From positions 1 through 21,821 of the forward strand of contig VSMX01000021.1 of assembly GCA_009773975.1 (NCBI GenBank): a stretch of DNA of 21,821 nt, given 5' to 3'. Under the pieces are notes generated by a model, which did not search any database, was not told where the DNA came from, and was given only the letters and a program-made list of their open reading frames with translations. Origin of the DNA: Desulfovibrio sp. (GTDB lineage Bacteria > Desulfobacterota > Desulfovibrionia > Desulfovibrionales > Desulfovibrionaceae). This document shows, one piece after another, positions 1 through 11,950 of this stretch; the first letter of the stretch is position 1, and each line of letters starts with the position of its first letter. A program made the position numbers and the translations under genes.

Positions 1-909
1 GGCATATAGGTTGTCAAAAGCGGTTTCAGCCCGTTTTTCCAGGGATTCCTGGCTATAAAAGGCCAAATGCGGCGTTACAATGGTGTTTTTTGAATGCAGA
101 AGCGGATAATCTTTTGGCAGGGGGGGCTCCATGTCGAAAACATCGCAGGCTGCGCCGGCAATCACGCCATCATCAAGCGCTTTTGCCAGGGCTTTGTTGT
201 CAACCACAGGCCCTCTGCCTGTATTTACCAGGAAAGCTGATTTTTTCATTTTCGCCAGTTCTTCCGCGCCAACCATGCCCCTGGTTTCATTGGTCAGCGG
301 CGTATGGAGAGTAACGATATCCGAGCGTTGAAGCAGATCATCCAGGGATACGCTTTCATCAATATTCCTGTCTTTTACAGGATGGCGGTTATGGGCGATA
401 ACCGTGGCCCCAAATGCCTTGCAAAGGGCGGCAACCTGTTTGCCGATTGCTCCTGCCCCAACTATGCCAACCGTTTTTTCCTTGAGCAAACTTGCGCGCA
501 GGCCGGCTTTTGTGCCGCCAGTCCGGCATTGTTCCTGGGCTTTGTCAAGATCGCGCAAAAGCTGGATCATGAAACTGATTGCAAGTTCGGCCACGGCATT
601 GTCCGCATAGCCGGAAGCATTTGAAACCGCAATGCCACGTTTTTTGGCGTCTTCCATGGGGATATGGTCAACGCCGGTAAAGGCGACATCAATAAACTTC
701 GCGTCTGCATCCGCGGCAAGAACATCGGCAGGCAAGGGCATATTGGCAAGCATGATTACATCAGCGCCTTTAACCCTGCTTTTCAGCACATCGGGATCGG
801 TATCTTTTTGATGGGTTATAAGTTGATGACCAAGCCCGGCGAGTTTCTTTTCATTTTTTTCCATCAGTCCGGCTGAGCAGCCGAGGGATTCCAGAAGAAC
901 AATTTTCAC
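1..909 (-). CDS. D-isomer-specific 2-hydroxyacid dehydrogenase, C-terminus cut by window edge
   Basis: NAD-dependent oxidoreductase of the D-2-hydroxyacid dehydrogenase family (glycerate/phosphoglycerate/D-lactate dehydrogenase type), a cytoplasmic enzyme interconverting 2-keto acids and D-2-hydroxy acids. The start is GTG at 907-909, chosen because AAGGAG (915-920) lies just upstream and translation gives MKIVLLESLG. The reading frame is open for all 303 visible codons. The dinucleotide motif GAGAIG is at residues 151-156, and the catalytic triad expected for the family is present: Arg232 in NTGRGP, Glu261 in DVFDMEP and His281 in TPHLAF. The family usually has about 310-330 residues, so only some 10-25 are missing off the edge. 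It is the last visible gene of the minus-strand group starting at 2637, and its ribosome site abuts the stop of the broken gene upstream. The exact substrate cannot be read from the sequence. Confidence 0.9.
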   Translation of the reverse strand, partial: MKIVLLESLGCSAGLMEKNEKKLAGLGHQLITHQKDTDPDVLKSRVKGADVIMLANMPLPADVLAADADAKFIDVAFTGVDHIPMEDAKKRGIAVSNASGYADNAVAELAISFMIQLLRDLDKAQEQCRTGGTKAGLRASLLKEKTVGIVGAGAIGKQVAALCKAFGATVIAHNRHPVKDRNIDESVSLDDLLQRSDIVTLHTPLTNETRGMVGAEELAKMKKSAFLVNTGRGPVVDNKALAKALDDGVIAGAACDVFDMEPPLPKDYPLLHSKNTIVTPHLAFYSQESLEKRAETAFDNLYA

Positions 910-918
910 TTCAACTCC

Positions 919-1142
919 TTAAAATATAATGGTTTTGTTATTATCGATGCAGGTCTTGCGCTCATCGCGCCTGCGGTGCGCTTCCTCATGACATTCCGGG
1001 CAAAGGACCATGATATTTGATGGAATGTCCGGGCCACCTTTTTCTGCCTCCCTTGCCATGTATGGCGCCGCAAAACTGGCACGTCAGGTTAAAACCGCTT
1101 TCCGCTGCGGATGACTGGATTTTGCCAGGAAGCGGTTTTCAT
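919..1142 (-). pseudogene. Small HNH-like zinc-ribbon protein, two single-base frameshifts
   Basis: The minus strand here encodes recognisable pieces of one small protein in three frames. It begins with ATG at 1140-1142, overlapping the region of the preceding stop, and reads MKTASWQNPVIRSGKRF. A TTTT run (plus-strand AAAA at 1091-1094) then shifts into the frame reading NLTCQFCGAIHGKGGR. An AAAAA run (plus-strand T at 1039-1043) shifts again into GGPDIPSNIMVLCPECHEEA and stops with TAA at 919-921. Removing one base from each run gives a continuous 73-residue protein with CxxC, then GG-D-N-LCxxCHxxxH, the pattern of HNH nucleases and related zinc ribbons; the span of 224 bases is exactly two more than 74 codons. 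Either the gene is decayed or the two homopolymer runs are sequencing errors. As read, it cannot make the full protein. Confidence 0.75.
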
Positions 1143-1143
1143 T

Positions 1144-1494
1144 TTAAAGCCCCAAAACCTTTTTGGCCGCGACAACGGCAAATCTGGCAGCGCCTTCCGG
1201 AATTTCAAAGGATTTTCCGGCCGCAAAACGATCCAGGGCAGTCTGGGCAAAGGGCACATTGGCCGAAAAACAGTTGACCGTTATCGCGCTTCCATCGGGA
1301 GCAAAGCAAATGTCCGAACATTCCACCTCTATTGGCTGCGGCAGGCCCTCAAGCGAAAGGCCAAGGAACAATTTTTTGTTTTTGTAATTGATAGTTTCAA
1401 CCGTGCCAATGCCTTCCAGATACTGGTCAAGCACCTTGTCCCTGATTTTGCCCAGTGCCATTGTAATGGCCGCGTCTTTCATGGATTCAAACAT
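1144..1494 (-). CDS. Conserved-looking 116-residue protein of unknown function
   Basis: I do not recognise this family. The start is ATG at 1494, preceded by AGGGAGA at a good distance. The product is soluble, without signal peptide or membrane segment. The N-terminal 40 residues look helical (MFESMKDAAITMALGKIRDK), the middle alternates hydrophobic and polar residues as in a beta sheet (about 35-75), and the end is alanine-rich and helical (AARFAVVAAKKVLGL). Two cysteines (VECSDIC, about residues 59-63) lie four apart, too few to argue for metal binding. It sits 24 bases after the acyltransferase stop and runs directly into the broken HNH-like gene, so it is probably co-transcribed with both. 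Codon use looks like that of the surrounding core genes, unlike the acyltransferase. It is a real gene by ribosome site and packing; its function is unknown. Confidence 0.7.
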   Translation of the reverse strand: MFESMKDAAITMALGKIRDKVLDQYLEGIGTVETINYKNKKLFLGLSLEGLPQPIEVECSDICFAPDGSAITVNCFSANVPFAQTALDRFAAGKSFEIPEGAARFAVVAAKKVLGL

Positions 1495-1518
1495 TGCTGG
1501 TCTCCCTGTACTGCGGAA

Positions 1519-2637
1519 TTATGCGGGATCCTTCGACCACCTGGAAAATATGCAGCGCAATAATTTTTCGTGCAGTCTCTGGTTGATAAATTTGACATAC
1601 CACCATGATCCAAGCGTCGCGAAGAAAAAATAAACGAATATGATTCTGTTGTATCTGAAAAAGATATTGTCAATATCCGCAAGGCTTCTGCCGGGTATAA
1701 AAATTGTAATTGCAAGATTTAACAACAGCAAAAACGACAGATGGACAGCCATAATGTGGTATGAATTCCGCCCCAGCCAGGCAAAATCGGCAGCCCTGGC
1801 TATCCTGCCATATTTGTCCAGCATATTCGCCACGGCGACGACAACAAGCGTGCCGCTCAGGGTCACAGGCAGCGAAAGCCTGTATTTCAGGCCGCTGCCA
1901 TAGTCGTTATGCGCGCTGATATAGGTATATTGGCCATAATGATGGGCAATGGCGGCGTAAATGAAAAGCGCCAGCAAAAAGAGCGCAAGCTTTGGTATCC
2001 TGTCCCTGTTCAGGTAATAAAGCATTCCCAGAACGCAATAAACATAGCCGATCACCGTTCCGTCCAGCATGCCCAGATAACGGTTCTCATGGCTGCTGAC
2101 AGAAGCGGACAGGTAATAGGCAAGAACCAGGAATATTACATAAAATAACATATATGCCCGGTTCCGGACTATCAGGGACAGCGCCGGCCTGGTAATGGCG
2201 ACAAGCAGCATTACCAGAAAGAGTGAAGGCACAAACCACAGCGCCAGGGATATTTGATATTGATGGCCGGAAATGAAGGGCTCAAGAACAAGGTTGCGAA
2301 AGCTCAACAAATCGAAAAAGCCGCCAGCTATATTCAAAATTCCAATAAATCCAAGAAGATATGTAACAAATCCAAAGATGATATTATAGATGAAATAGGG
2401 CACGAGAAGAGAGTCGAACCGTTTTTTCACAAATTGCGTGCAGGTCTGTTTGCGGGAAATATATGAATGGATAAAAAAGCCGGATATGAAATAGAAGAGG
2501 GGAATATGAAACGAATATGAGGGAAAATCCGGTATTTCAAAAGCGCAATGCCCCCCGATAACAAAAAGAATACCCAGCCCTTTGGCAATATCCACCGAAT
2601 TGTCGCGCATTGGGAATTGTCCCGAACATACCGGCAT
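1519..2637 (-). CDS. Acyltransferase family 3 (OafA/NodX type) membrane protein
   Basis: Polytopic inner-membrane protein of the acyltransferase-3 family, whose members transfer acetyl or other acyl groups to sugars of lipopolysaccharide, exopolysaccharide or peptidoglycan. The N-terminal family signature is clear: RDNSVDIAKGLGILFVIGGH (residues 11-30), with the conserved histidine at the end of the first membrane helix, followed by the typical HIPLFYFISGFF segment. About ten hydrophobic helices follow along 372 residues, a normal length. The start is uncertain: ATG 2637 and ATG 2610 both fit, neither has a strong ribosome site, and the inner one lies closer to the usual family start. The gene is AT-richer than its neighbours, uses AUA isoleucine freely and diverges from rpoB, all consistent with later acquisition. 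The acceptor molecule cannot be told. Confidence 0.85.
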   Translation of the reverse strand: MPVCSGQFPMRDNSVDIAKGLGILFVIGGHCAFEIPDFPSYSFHIPLFYFISGFFIHSYISRKQTCTQFVKKRFDSLLVPYFIYNIIFGFVTYLLGFIGILNIAGGFFDLLSFRNLVLEPFISGHQYQISLALWFVPSLFLVMLLVAITRPALSLIVRNRAYMLFYVIFLVLAYYLSASVSSHENRYLGMLDGTVIGYVYCVLGMLYYLNRDRIPKLALFLLALFIYAAIAHHYGQYTYISAHNDYGSGLKYRLSLPVTLSGTLVVVAVANMLDKYGRIARAADFAWLGRNSYHIMAVHLSFLLLLNLAITIFIPGRSLADIDNIFFRYNRIIFVYFFFATLGSWWYVKFINQRLHEKLLRCIFSRWSKDPA

Positions 2638-2725
2638 TACAATATTAATAAATTACAAGGATTCAGGTTTGCCGATGCCATTTTTATAGATCTAAAAAAA
2701 ATTTAAAATTTGTCCTCTCAAGCAC

Positions 2726-2754
2726 TTGCCAAAATTGGACTGAGGTAATATATA
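2726..2754 (+). promoter_or_regulatory. Sigma-70-type promoter for rpoBC
   Basis: TTGCCA (2726-2731), a 17-base spacer and TATATA (2749-2754) match the housekeeping promoter closely and lie in an AT-rich tract. Transcription would begin near 2761, leaving a leader of about 220 bases before rpoB. This is the only good plus-strand promoter seen before rpoB. Confidence 0.6.
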
Positions 2755-2832
2755 AAGTTCTTTCAACGTGAGGCAGAAAGTAAAAAAGGATTTTTATTCA
2801 ACCATAACAATACAGCATTCCGGCGAATTTGT

Positions 2833-2863
2833 CCAATCCCTGTGTATGCGGGGATTGGTTTTT
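2833..2863 (+). terminator. Intrinsic terminator in the rpoB leader, possible attenuator
   Basis: An 8-bp perfect stem, CCAATCCC (2833-2840) with GGGATTGG (2851-2858) around a 10-base loop, is followed at once by TTTTT (2859-2863). That is the standard rho-independent layout. It lies downstream of the promoter and 120 bases before the rpoB start, so it would stop a share of rpoBC transcripts. It may be the former rplL-rpoB attenuator retained after a rearrangement. Confidence 0.6.
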
Positions 2864-2940
2864 ATTGTCTTTCATTCAAAATTTCATGCGCGAGTTCCCA
2901 CGGGAGATCAGGAGGCTTCCGTTTTTGGGCGCAGTCAGCC

Positions 2941-2960
2941 AACCGGCCTCCGGCGGTTTT
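2941..2960 (+). promoter_or_regulatory. Second stem-loop just before rpoB
   Basis: AACC(G)GCC pairs with GGC-GGTT around a three-base loop, with one bulged G, and is followed by TTAA. It ends about 14 bases before the rpoB ribosome site, where it could affect termination or initiation. The stem is short, so this is tentative. Confidence 0.3.
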
Positions 2961-2983
2961 AACAGCCATCTATTGAGGTGCCC

Positions 2984-5900
2984 ATGAGCCAGCTTACGAA
3001 GCAGTTCGGCAAAATCAAGACAACCTACCCAATTCCCCATCTGCTTAATTTGCAGATTGATTCCTACCGCAAGTTTCTTCAGGAAGGCGTGCCCGACGAG
3101 CAGCGCAACAAGGAAGAAGGTCTTGAAGGGGTTTTCCATACAGTATTTCCCATTGAGGATTTCAACAAGACGGCCAGCCTGGAATTTGTAAACTACGAGA
3201 TCCAGGAGCCCAAGTACGATCAGGCGGAGTGCATTTCCAAGGGCTTGACCTATGAGGCGCCCATGCGCATCAAGGTGCGCCTGGTTGTTTATGATGCTGA
3301 CGAGGATTCCGGAACCCGTTCCGTCCGGGACATCAAGGAGCAGGACATCTATTTTGGAACATTGCCCCTGATGACCGAAAAAGGCACGTTCATCATCAAT
3401 GGCACGGAGCGTGTCATTGTCAACCAGCTGCAGCGTTCCCCGGGCATCATTTTTGAGCATGACGGCGGCAAGACCCACACTTCCCGCAAGGTGCTTTATT
3501 CCTGCCGCATCATCCCCATGCGCGGTTCGTGGCTGGATTTTGATTTTGACCACAAGGATATCCTTTATGTGCGCATTGACCGGCGCCGCAAGATGCCGGC
3601 CACCATCCTGTTCAAGGCCATGGGCATGACCAAGGAACAGATTCTCGACTACTTCTATACTCGCGAAAATTACATTCTCGAGGAAGACGGCCGGCTGATG
3701 TGGGAAGTGCGCGAGGATCTCTACCGCAAGGATACCGCCTATACCGATATAGTCGCGCCGGATGGCACCGTGCTTGTCAAGGCTGGCAAGCAGATCAACA
3801 AGGGTGCCTGGAGAAAGATCTGCAAGGCCGGCATACCTGCAATCGAGGTTCGTCCTGAGCTTGTGGAAGGCATGTTCCTGGCTGAGGACATCATTGGCGA
3901 GCTTCCCCCTGATGAAAAAGAGTTCTACAAGCTCAAGGAGGAAGGCCCCGATGAAAACGGAGATCTTCCCGCAGCCGGGGAGGAGGCCAAAAGCAATGTG
4001 CTGGCGGAGGCCGCGGACGAAATAACCCCGGCCCTGCTCGAAAAAATGACGCAGGCCGGCATCCGGCATTTTTCCGTGCTGCACACCATGGGCACGGATA
4101 CATCTTCTTCCATTCGCGACACCCTGGTCCAGGATCGCATTCCCGACCAGGAAAAGGCCCAGGAAGAAATTTATCGCCGCCTGCGCCCGTCGTCGCCGCC
4201 AACTCCAGAGATAGCGGCCAGTTTTTTCGACAACCTCTTCCGCAATCCGGATTATTACGATCTCTCGCCAGTTGGCCGCTACAAGCTCAACCAGCGCCTT
4301 GACCTGAAGGAAAACGAGGAAACCCGCATTCTGACAAACGAGGATATTCTGACGGCCATCAAGGTCCTGGTGGATCTCAAGGACAGCCACGGGCCGGCCG
4401 ACGACATCGATCATCTTGGCAACCGCCGCGTGCGCCTGGTTGGCGAACTGGTGGAAAACCAGTACCGCATCGGCCTTGTGCGCATGGAAAGGGCAATCAA
4501 GGAGCGGATGAGCCTGCAGGAAGTTTCCACGCTCATGCCGCATGACCTGATCAATCCCAAGCCGGTGGCCGCGGTTCTCAAGGAGTTTTTCGGAACTTCG
4601 CAGCTTTCCCAGTTCATGGACCAGACCAATTCGCTTTCGGAAGTAACGCACAAGCGCCGCCTTTCCGCCCTTGGCCCCGGCGGCCTCACCCGCGAAAGGG
4701 CCGGCTTCGAAGTGCGCGACGTGCACACTTCCCACTACGGGCGCATTTGCCCCATCGAAACGCCGGAAGGGCCGAATATCGGCCTGATCGTTTCCCTGAC
4801 CACATACGCGCGGGTCAATGATTTCGGCTTTATCGAAACCCCATATCGCGTTGTGCGCAACGGCCAGGTTACGGACGAGGTCATTACCCTGGACGCCACC
4901 AGGGAGGACGATCATGTTGTCGCCCAGGCCGATGCGAAAATGGATAGCGAGGGCCGCCTGCTCGACGAATATGTGACAGTGCGCGTCAAGGGCGGCGATG
5001 TGGAAACGCGGCCAAGGGAAGAAGTTACCCTGATGGATATCTCCCCCAGCCAGATGGTTTCGATTTCGGCCGCGCTTATCCCCTTCCTGGAGCACGATGA
5101 CGCCAACCGCGCCCTGATGGGTTCGAACATGCAGCGTCAGGCCGTGCCGCTTTTGCGCAGCGAAAAGCCGCTTGTGGGCACTGGCATGGAAACGGATGTG
5201 GCCAGGGATTCAGGCGCCTGCATAGTGGCCCAGGCCGACGGGCGCGTGGAATATGCCGACGCGGACCGAATTGTGGTTGCCTATGATGGCGGCCTGTACA
5301 AGGAACAGGGCGGCGTTCGCGCGTATGATTTGCTGAAATACCACAAGTCAAACCAGAATTCCTGCTTTGGCCAGAAACCCACCTGCAAGCCTGGCGATAT
5401 TGTCAAAAAAGGCCAGATTCTTGCGGACGGCCCAGGCATTGACGAAGGACAGCTGGCCCTTGGCAAGAACCTGGTTGTCGCTTTCATGCCCTGGTGCGGC
5501 TACAATTACGAGGACTCGATCCTGATTTCCGAGCGCACCGTGCGCGACGATACCTTTACCTCCATTCATATCGAGGAATTCGAGGTTGTCGCCCGCGATA
5601 CAAAGCTTGGACCGGAAGAAATCACCCGCGACATTCCCAATGTGGGTGACGACATGCTCCGCAATCTCGATGAATCCGGCATTATCCGCATTGGCGCGCC
5701 GGTCAAGCCGGACGATATCCTGGTAGGCAAGATCACGCCCAAGGGCGAGACCCAACTTACGCCCGAGGAAAAGCTGCTCAGGGCCATCTTCGGCGAAAAG
5801 GCGCGCGATGTGAAAAACACATCCCTCAAGGTCCCCCCGGGAGTTGAGGGCACTGTAATTGATGTCAAGGTTTTCAACCGCAGATCAGGCGAAAAGGACG

Positions 5901-7216
5901 ATCGCACCCTGGCCATCGAAGCCCACGAAACCGCGATTCTCGACCAGAAGGAAGAGGATCATGTGCGGGCCATTGCCAGGCGCACCCGGGACAGGCTTTC
6001 CGAATTCGTGCTTGGCAAGCAGACCGCGGCTTCCGTGCCTGGCAAGAAAAAAGGCGAGGTCCTGATCGAGGCGGGCGCGGCCATTACGCGCGCGCAGCTT
6101 GACGAATTGCCGGTCAAAAAACTGCAGGGCCTGTTCAAAAGCCGCGAGGTCAACGACCAGGTGGCCGAAGTCCTGCGCGCATATGATCGGCAGATTGAAT
6201 ATATTCACGGGATTTATGAATCCAAGCGCGAAAAGGTGACGGAAGGCGACGATTTGCCGCCAGGCGTCATCAAGATGGTCAAGGTGCACATAGCCATCAA
6301 GCGAAAGCTCTCTGTGGGCGACAAGATGGCCGGCCGCCACGGCAACAAGGGCGTTGTTTCCTGCATCTTGCCGGAAGAAGACATGCCCTTCTTTGCGGAC
6401 GGCCGCCCGGTCGATATCGTCCTCAACCCTCTTGGCGTGCCCTCGCGCATGAATATCGGCCAGATCATGGAAACACATCTTGGCTGGGGCGCAAAGGAGC
6501 TTGGGCGCCAGCTGGCCGCCCTGGTGGATTCCGGCGCGGCCCTGGATGTAACCCGCCAGGAGGTCAAGTCCGTCTTCAATTCTCCCGAAATCAGCGAGCT
6601 TGTTGACAGCATGGATGATGAGGAGTTTGTGGAATCGGTCAAAAAGCTGAAAAACGGCATTGTGACGCGCACACCAGTTTTCGACAGCGCGACCGAGGAG
6701 GAGATCTGGGGCTGGATGGACAAGGCAAACCTTGAAAACGACGGCAAGACCACGCTTTATGACGGCCGAACCGGCGAGCCCTTCAAGAATCGCGTAACCA
6801 CCGGCGTCATGTACATTCTCAAGCTGCATCACCTTGTGGATGAAAAGATACATGCCCGCTCAACCGGCCCATATTCGCTGGTTACCCAGCAGCCCCTTGG
6901 CGGCAAGGCCCAGTTCGGCGGCCAGCGCCTTGGCGAAATGGAAGTCTGGGCCCTGGAAGCTTACGGAGCGGCATACTTATTGCAGGAATTCCTTACCGTC
7001 AAATCCGACGACGTGGCAGGCCGTGTGAAAATGTACGAGAAAATTGTCAAGGGCGACAATTTCCTTGAAGCCGGATTGCCGGAATCCTTCAATGTTCTTG
7101 TCAAGGAACTGATGAGCCTTGGCCTGGATGTAGATCTGCACCAGGAAGAGGGCAGGAAAAAGCCAAAACGCGTGAGCCTTGTCCGTGAACCGGACGAGGG
7201 CAACGAAGAAAAATAA
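2984..7216 (+). CDS. rpoB: DNA-directed RNA polymerase subunit beta
   Basis: Beta subunit of RNA polymerase, forming one side of the catalytic cleft and the rifampicin pocket. The start is ATG at 2984, five bases after GAGG; this gives MSQLTKQFGKI, as in Desulfovibrio-type RpoB, and is preferred over the in-frame GTG at 2978. At 1410 residues it is longer than the E. coli protein (1342). Landmarks are the rifampicin-region segment SQLSQFMDQTNSLSEVTHKR (about 538-557), the invariant block ending CPIETPEGPNIGLI, and GDKMAGRHGNKG (1112-1123), which contributes to the active centre. An acidic segment at about residues 308-337 (LPPDEKEF to GEEAKS) looks like a local insertion in the beta-lobe region. 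Ser550 occupies a position that is usually proline (NPLSE). rpoC follows after 144 bases. rplL is absent upstream. Confidence 0.99.
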   Translation: MSQLTKQFGKIKTTYPIPHLLNLQIDSYRKFLQEGVPDEQRNKEEGLEGVFHTVFPIEDFNKTASLEFVNYEIQEPKYDQAECISKGLTYEAPMRIKVRLVVYDADEDSGTRSVRDIKEQDIYFGTLPLMTEKGTFIINGTERVIVNQLQRSPGIIFEHDGGKTHTSRKVLYSCRIIPMRGSWLDFDFDHKDILYVRIDRRRKMPATILFKAMGMTKEQILDYFYTRENYILEEDGRLMWEVREDLYRKDTAYTDIVAPDGTVLVKAGKQINKGAWRKICKAGIPAIEVRPELVEGMFLAEDIIGELPPDEKEFYKLKEEGPDENGDLPAAGEEAKSNVLAEAADEITPALLEKMTQAGIRHFSVLHTMGTDTSSSIRDTLVQDRIPDQEKAQEEIYRRLRPSSPPTPEIAASFFDNLFRNPDYYDLSPVGRYKLNQRLDLKENEETRILTNEDILTAIKVLVDLKDSHGPADDIDHLGNRRVRLVGELVENQYRIGLVRMERAIKERMSLQEVSTLMPHDLINPKPVAAVLKEFFGTSQLSQFMDQTNSLSEVTHKRRLSALGPGGLTRERAGFEVRDVHTSHYGRICPIETPEGPNIGLIVSLTTYARVNDFGFIETPYRVVRNGQVTDEVITLDATREDDHVVAQADAKMDSEGRLLDEYVTVRVKGGDVETRPREEVTLMDISPSQMVSISAALIPFLEHDDANRALMGSNMQRQAVPLLRSEKPLVGTGMETDVARDSGACIVAQADGRVEYADADRIVVAYDGGLYKEQGGVRAYDLLKYHKSNQNSCFGQKPTCKPGDIVKKGQILADGPGIDEGQLALGKNLVVAFMPWCGYNYEDSILISERTVRDDTFTSIHIEEFEVVARDTKLGPEEITRDIPNVGDDMLRNLDESGIIRIGAPVKPDDILVGKITPKGETQLTPEEKLLRAIFGEKARDVKNTSLKVPPGVEGTVIDVKVFNRRSGEKDDRTLAIEAHETAILDQKEEDHVRAIARRTRDRLSEFVLGKQTAASVPGKKKGEVLIEAGAAITRAQLDELPVKKLQGLFKSREVNDQVAEVLRAYDRQIEYIHGIYESKREKVTEGDDLPPGVIKMVKVHIAIKRKLSVGDKMAGRHGNKGVVSCILPEEDMPFFADGRPVDIVLNPLGVPSRMNIGQIMETHLGWGAKELGRQLAALVDSGAALDVTRQEVKSVFNSPEISELVDSMDDEEFVESVKKLKNGIVTRTPVFDSATEEEIWGWMDKANLENDGKTTLYDGRTGEPFKNRVTTGVMYILKLHHLVDEKIHARSTGPYSLVTQQPLGGKAQFGGQRLGEMEVWALEAYGAAYLLQEFLTVKSDDVAGRVKMYEKIVKGDNFLEAGLPESFNVLVKELMSLGLDVDLHQEEGRKKPKRVSLVREPDEGNEEK

Positions 7217-7224
7217 CCAAATAT

Positions 7225-7292
7225 CAGGCGCAGAGACCGTCAGGCTCTGCGCCTGTCTTGCCGGGCTTCAAATTGTCAGTCCTGAAGCCGGC
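7225..7292 (+). promoter_or_regulatory. Two stem-loops in the rpoB-rpoC spacer
   Basis: Stem one is an 11-bp perfect pair, CAGGCGCAGAG (7225-7235) with CTCTGCGCCTG (7245-7255), around a 9-base loop. Stem two pairs GCCGG(G)CTTCA (7260-7270, one bulged G) with TGAAGCCGGC (7283-7292). Neither is followed by a T run, so they look more like RNA processing or stability elements than terminators, which suits two subunits needed in equal amount. Confidence 0.5.
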
Positions 7293-7360
7293 CATGCAGA
7301 CCGCTTGATTGATTTCGCCAGATTTCTGACAGGAAATTTTTAATATACAGAGGGCAAATA

Positions 7361-11527
<4,167 letters not shown>

Positions 11528-11550
11528 AATTATCGAAAAATGGATGAATA

Positions 11551-11594
11551 ACGGCCCGTTTGCGCAAATACGCAGACGGGCCGTCCTGGTTTTT
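11551..11594 (+). terminator. Terminator of the rpoBC operon
   Basis: ACGGCCCGTTTGCG (11551-11564) pairs with CGCAGACGGGCCGT (11571-11584), 14 pairs including one G-U, around a six-base loop. After six bases comes TTTTT (11590-11594). It lies 23 bases after the rpoC stop. Confidence 0.75.
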
Positions 11595-11950
11595 GGCATC
11601 CTCATATTTTCAAAAAAGCTGCCTTGTTCCATGCGCTGATAATTGATATTTATATTTCTGTCATTTTTTCCATATCAGCCACAGACTGCCGATCACCTTT
11701 TGCCGCCCGCATTGAAATAAACAGAAAAATTTTCGGAAAAAAATGCCCGCAATGCGTCTGGATGCTTTGCTTTGCTTTGAAATTAATGTAAAAGAGAGAA
11801 CTCACACCGTGCGCCTGGAGACGTTGTTGCTTACGGGCTCAAAAGCGCTTCATCTTCCAGGGAGGGCCTGCGGCCAAGTTCCGGCAAGGGGCCGGAGTTC
11901 ATCAAAGCGGGGCGGATCAGGCGCCCATAATCCGTCCAATGGAGTAAAGC
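11595..11950 (+). other. Intergenic region and structured leader of the redox pair
   Basis: About 350 bases with no convincing gene. The first 150 bases are AT-rich. A weak promoter candidate is TTGCTT (11767-11772), 16 bases, TAAAAG (11789-11794). The following leader folds: GGCC/GGCC (11865-11875), CCGGC/GCCGG (11881-11895) and GGCGGAT/ATCCGTC (11911-11936), the last ending five bases before the GGAG ribosome site at 11941-11944. Open frames crossing this stretch show no family features. Confidence 0.5.

Larger units (their letters stand above)
2638..2983. other. Divergent intergenic region between acyltransferase gene and rpoB
   Basis: About 350 bases without a convincing gene. The left part (2640-2720) is very AT-rich and should carry the minus-strand promoter of the acyltransferase, but I cannot place its boxes. 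The right part holds the rpoB promoter (2726-2754), an intrinsic-terminator hairpin (2833-2863), a weaker hairpin (2941-2960) and the rpoB ribosome site GAGG at 2975-2978. There is no trace of rplL, which normally precedes rpoB. Confidence 0.7.

Noticed and set aside
2768..2962. 64-codon plus-strand frame in the rpoB leader, perhaps a leader peptide or rplL remnant
   Set aside because: It starts with GTG without a ribosome site, runs through the terminator hairpin and shows no L7/L12 sequence.
2876..5095. 739-codon open frame antisense to rpoB
   Set aside because: It lies opposite an indisputable rpoB. Long antisense frames arise from the codon bias of such genes, and the translation has no family features.
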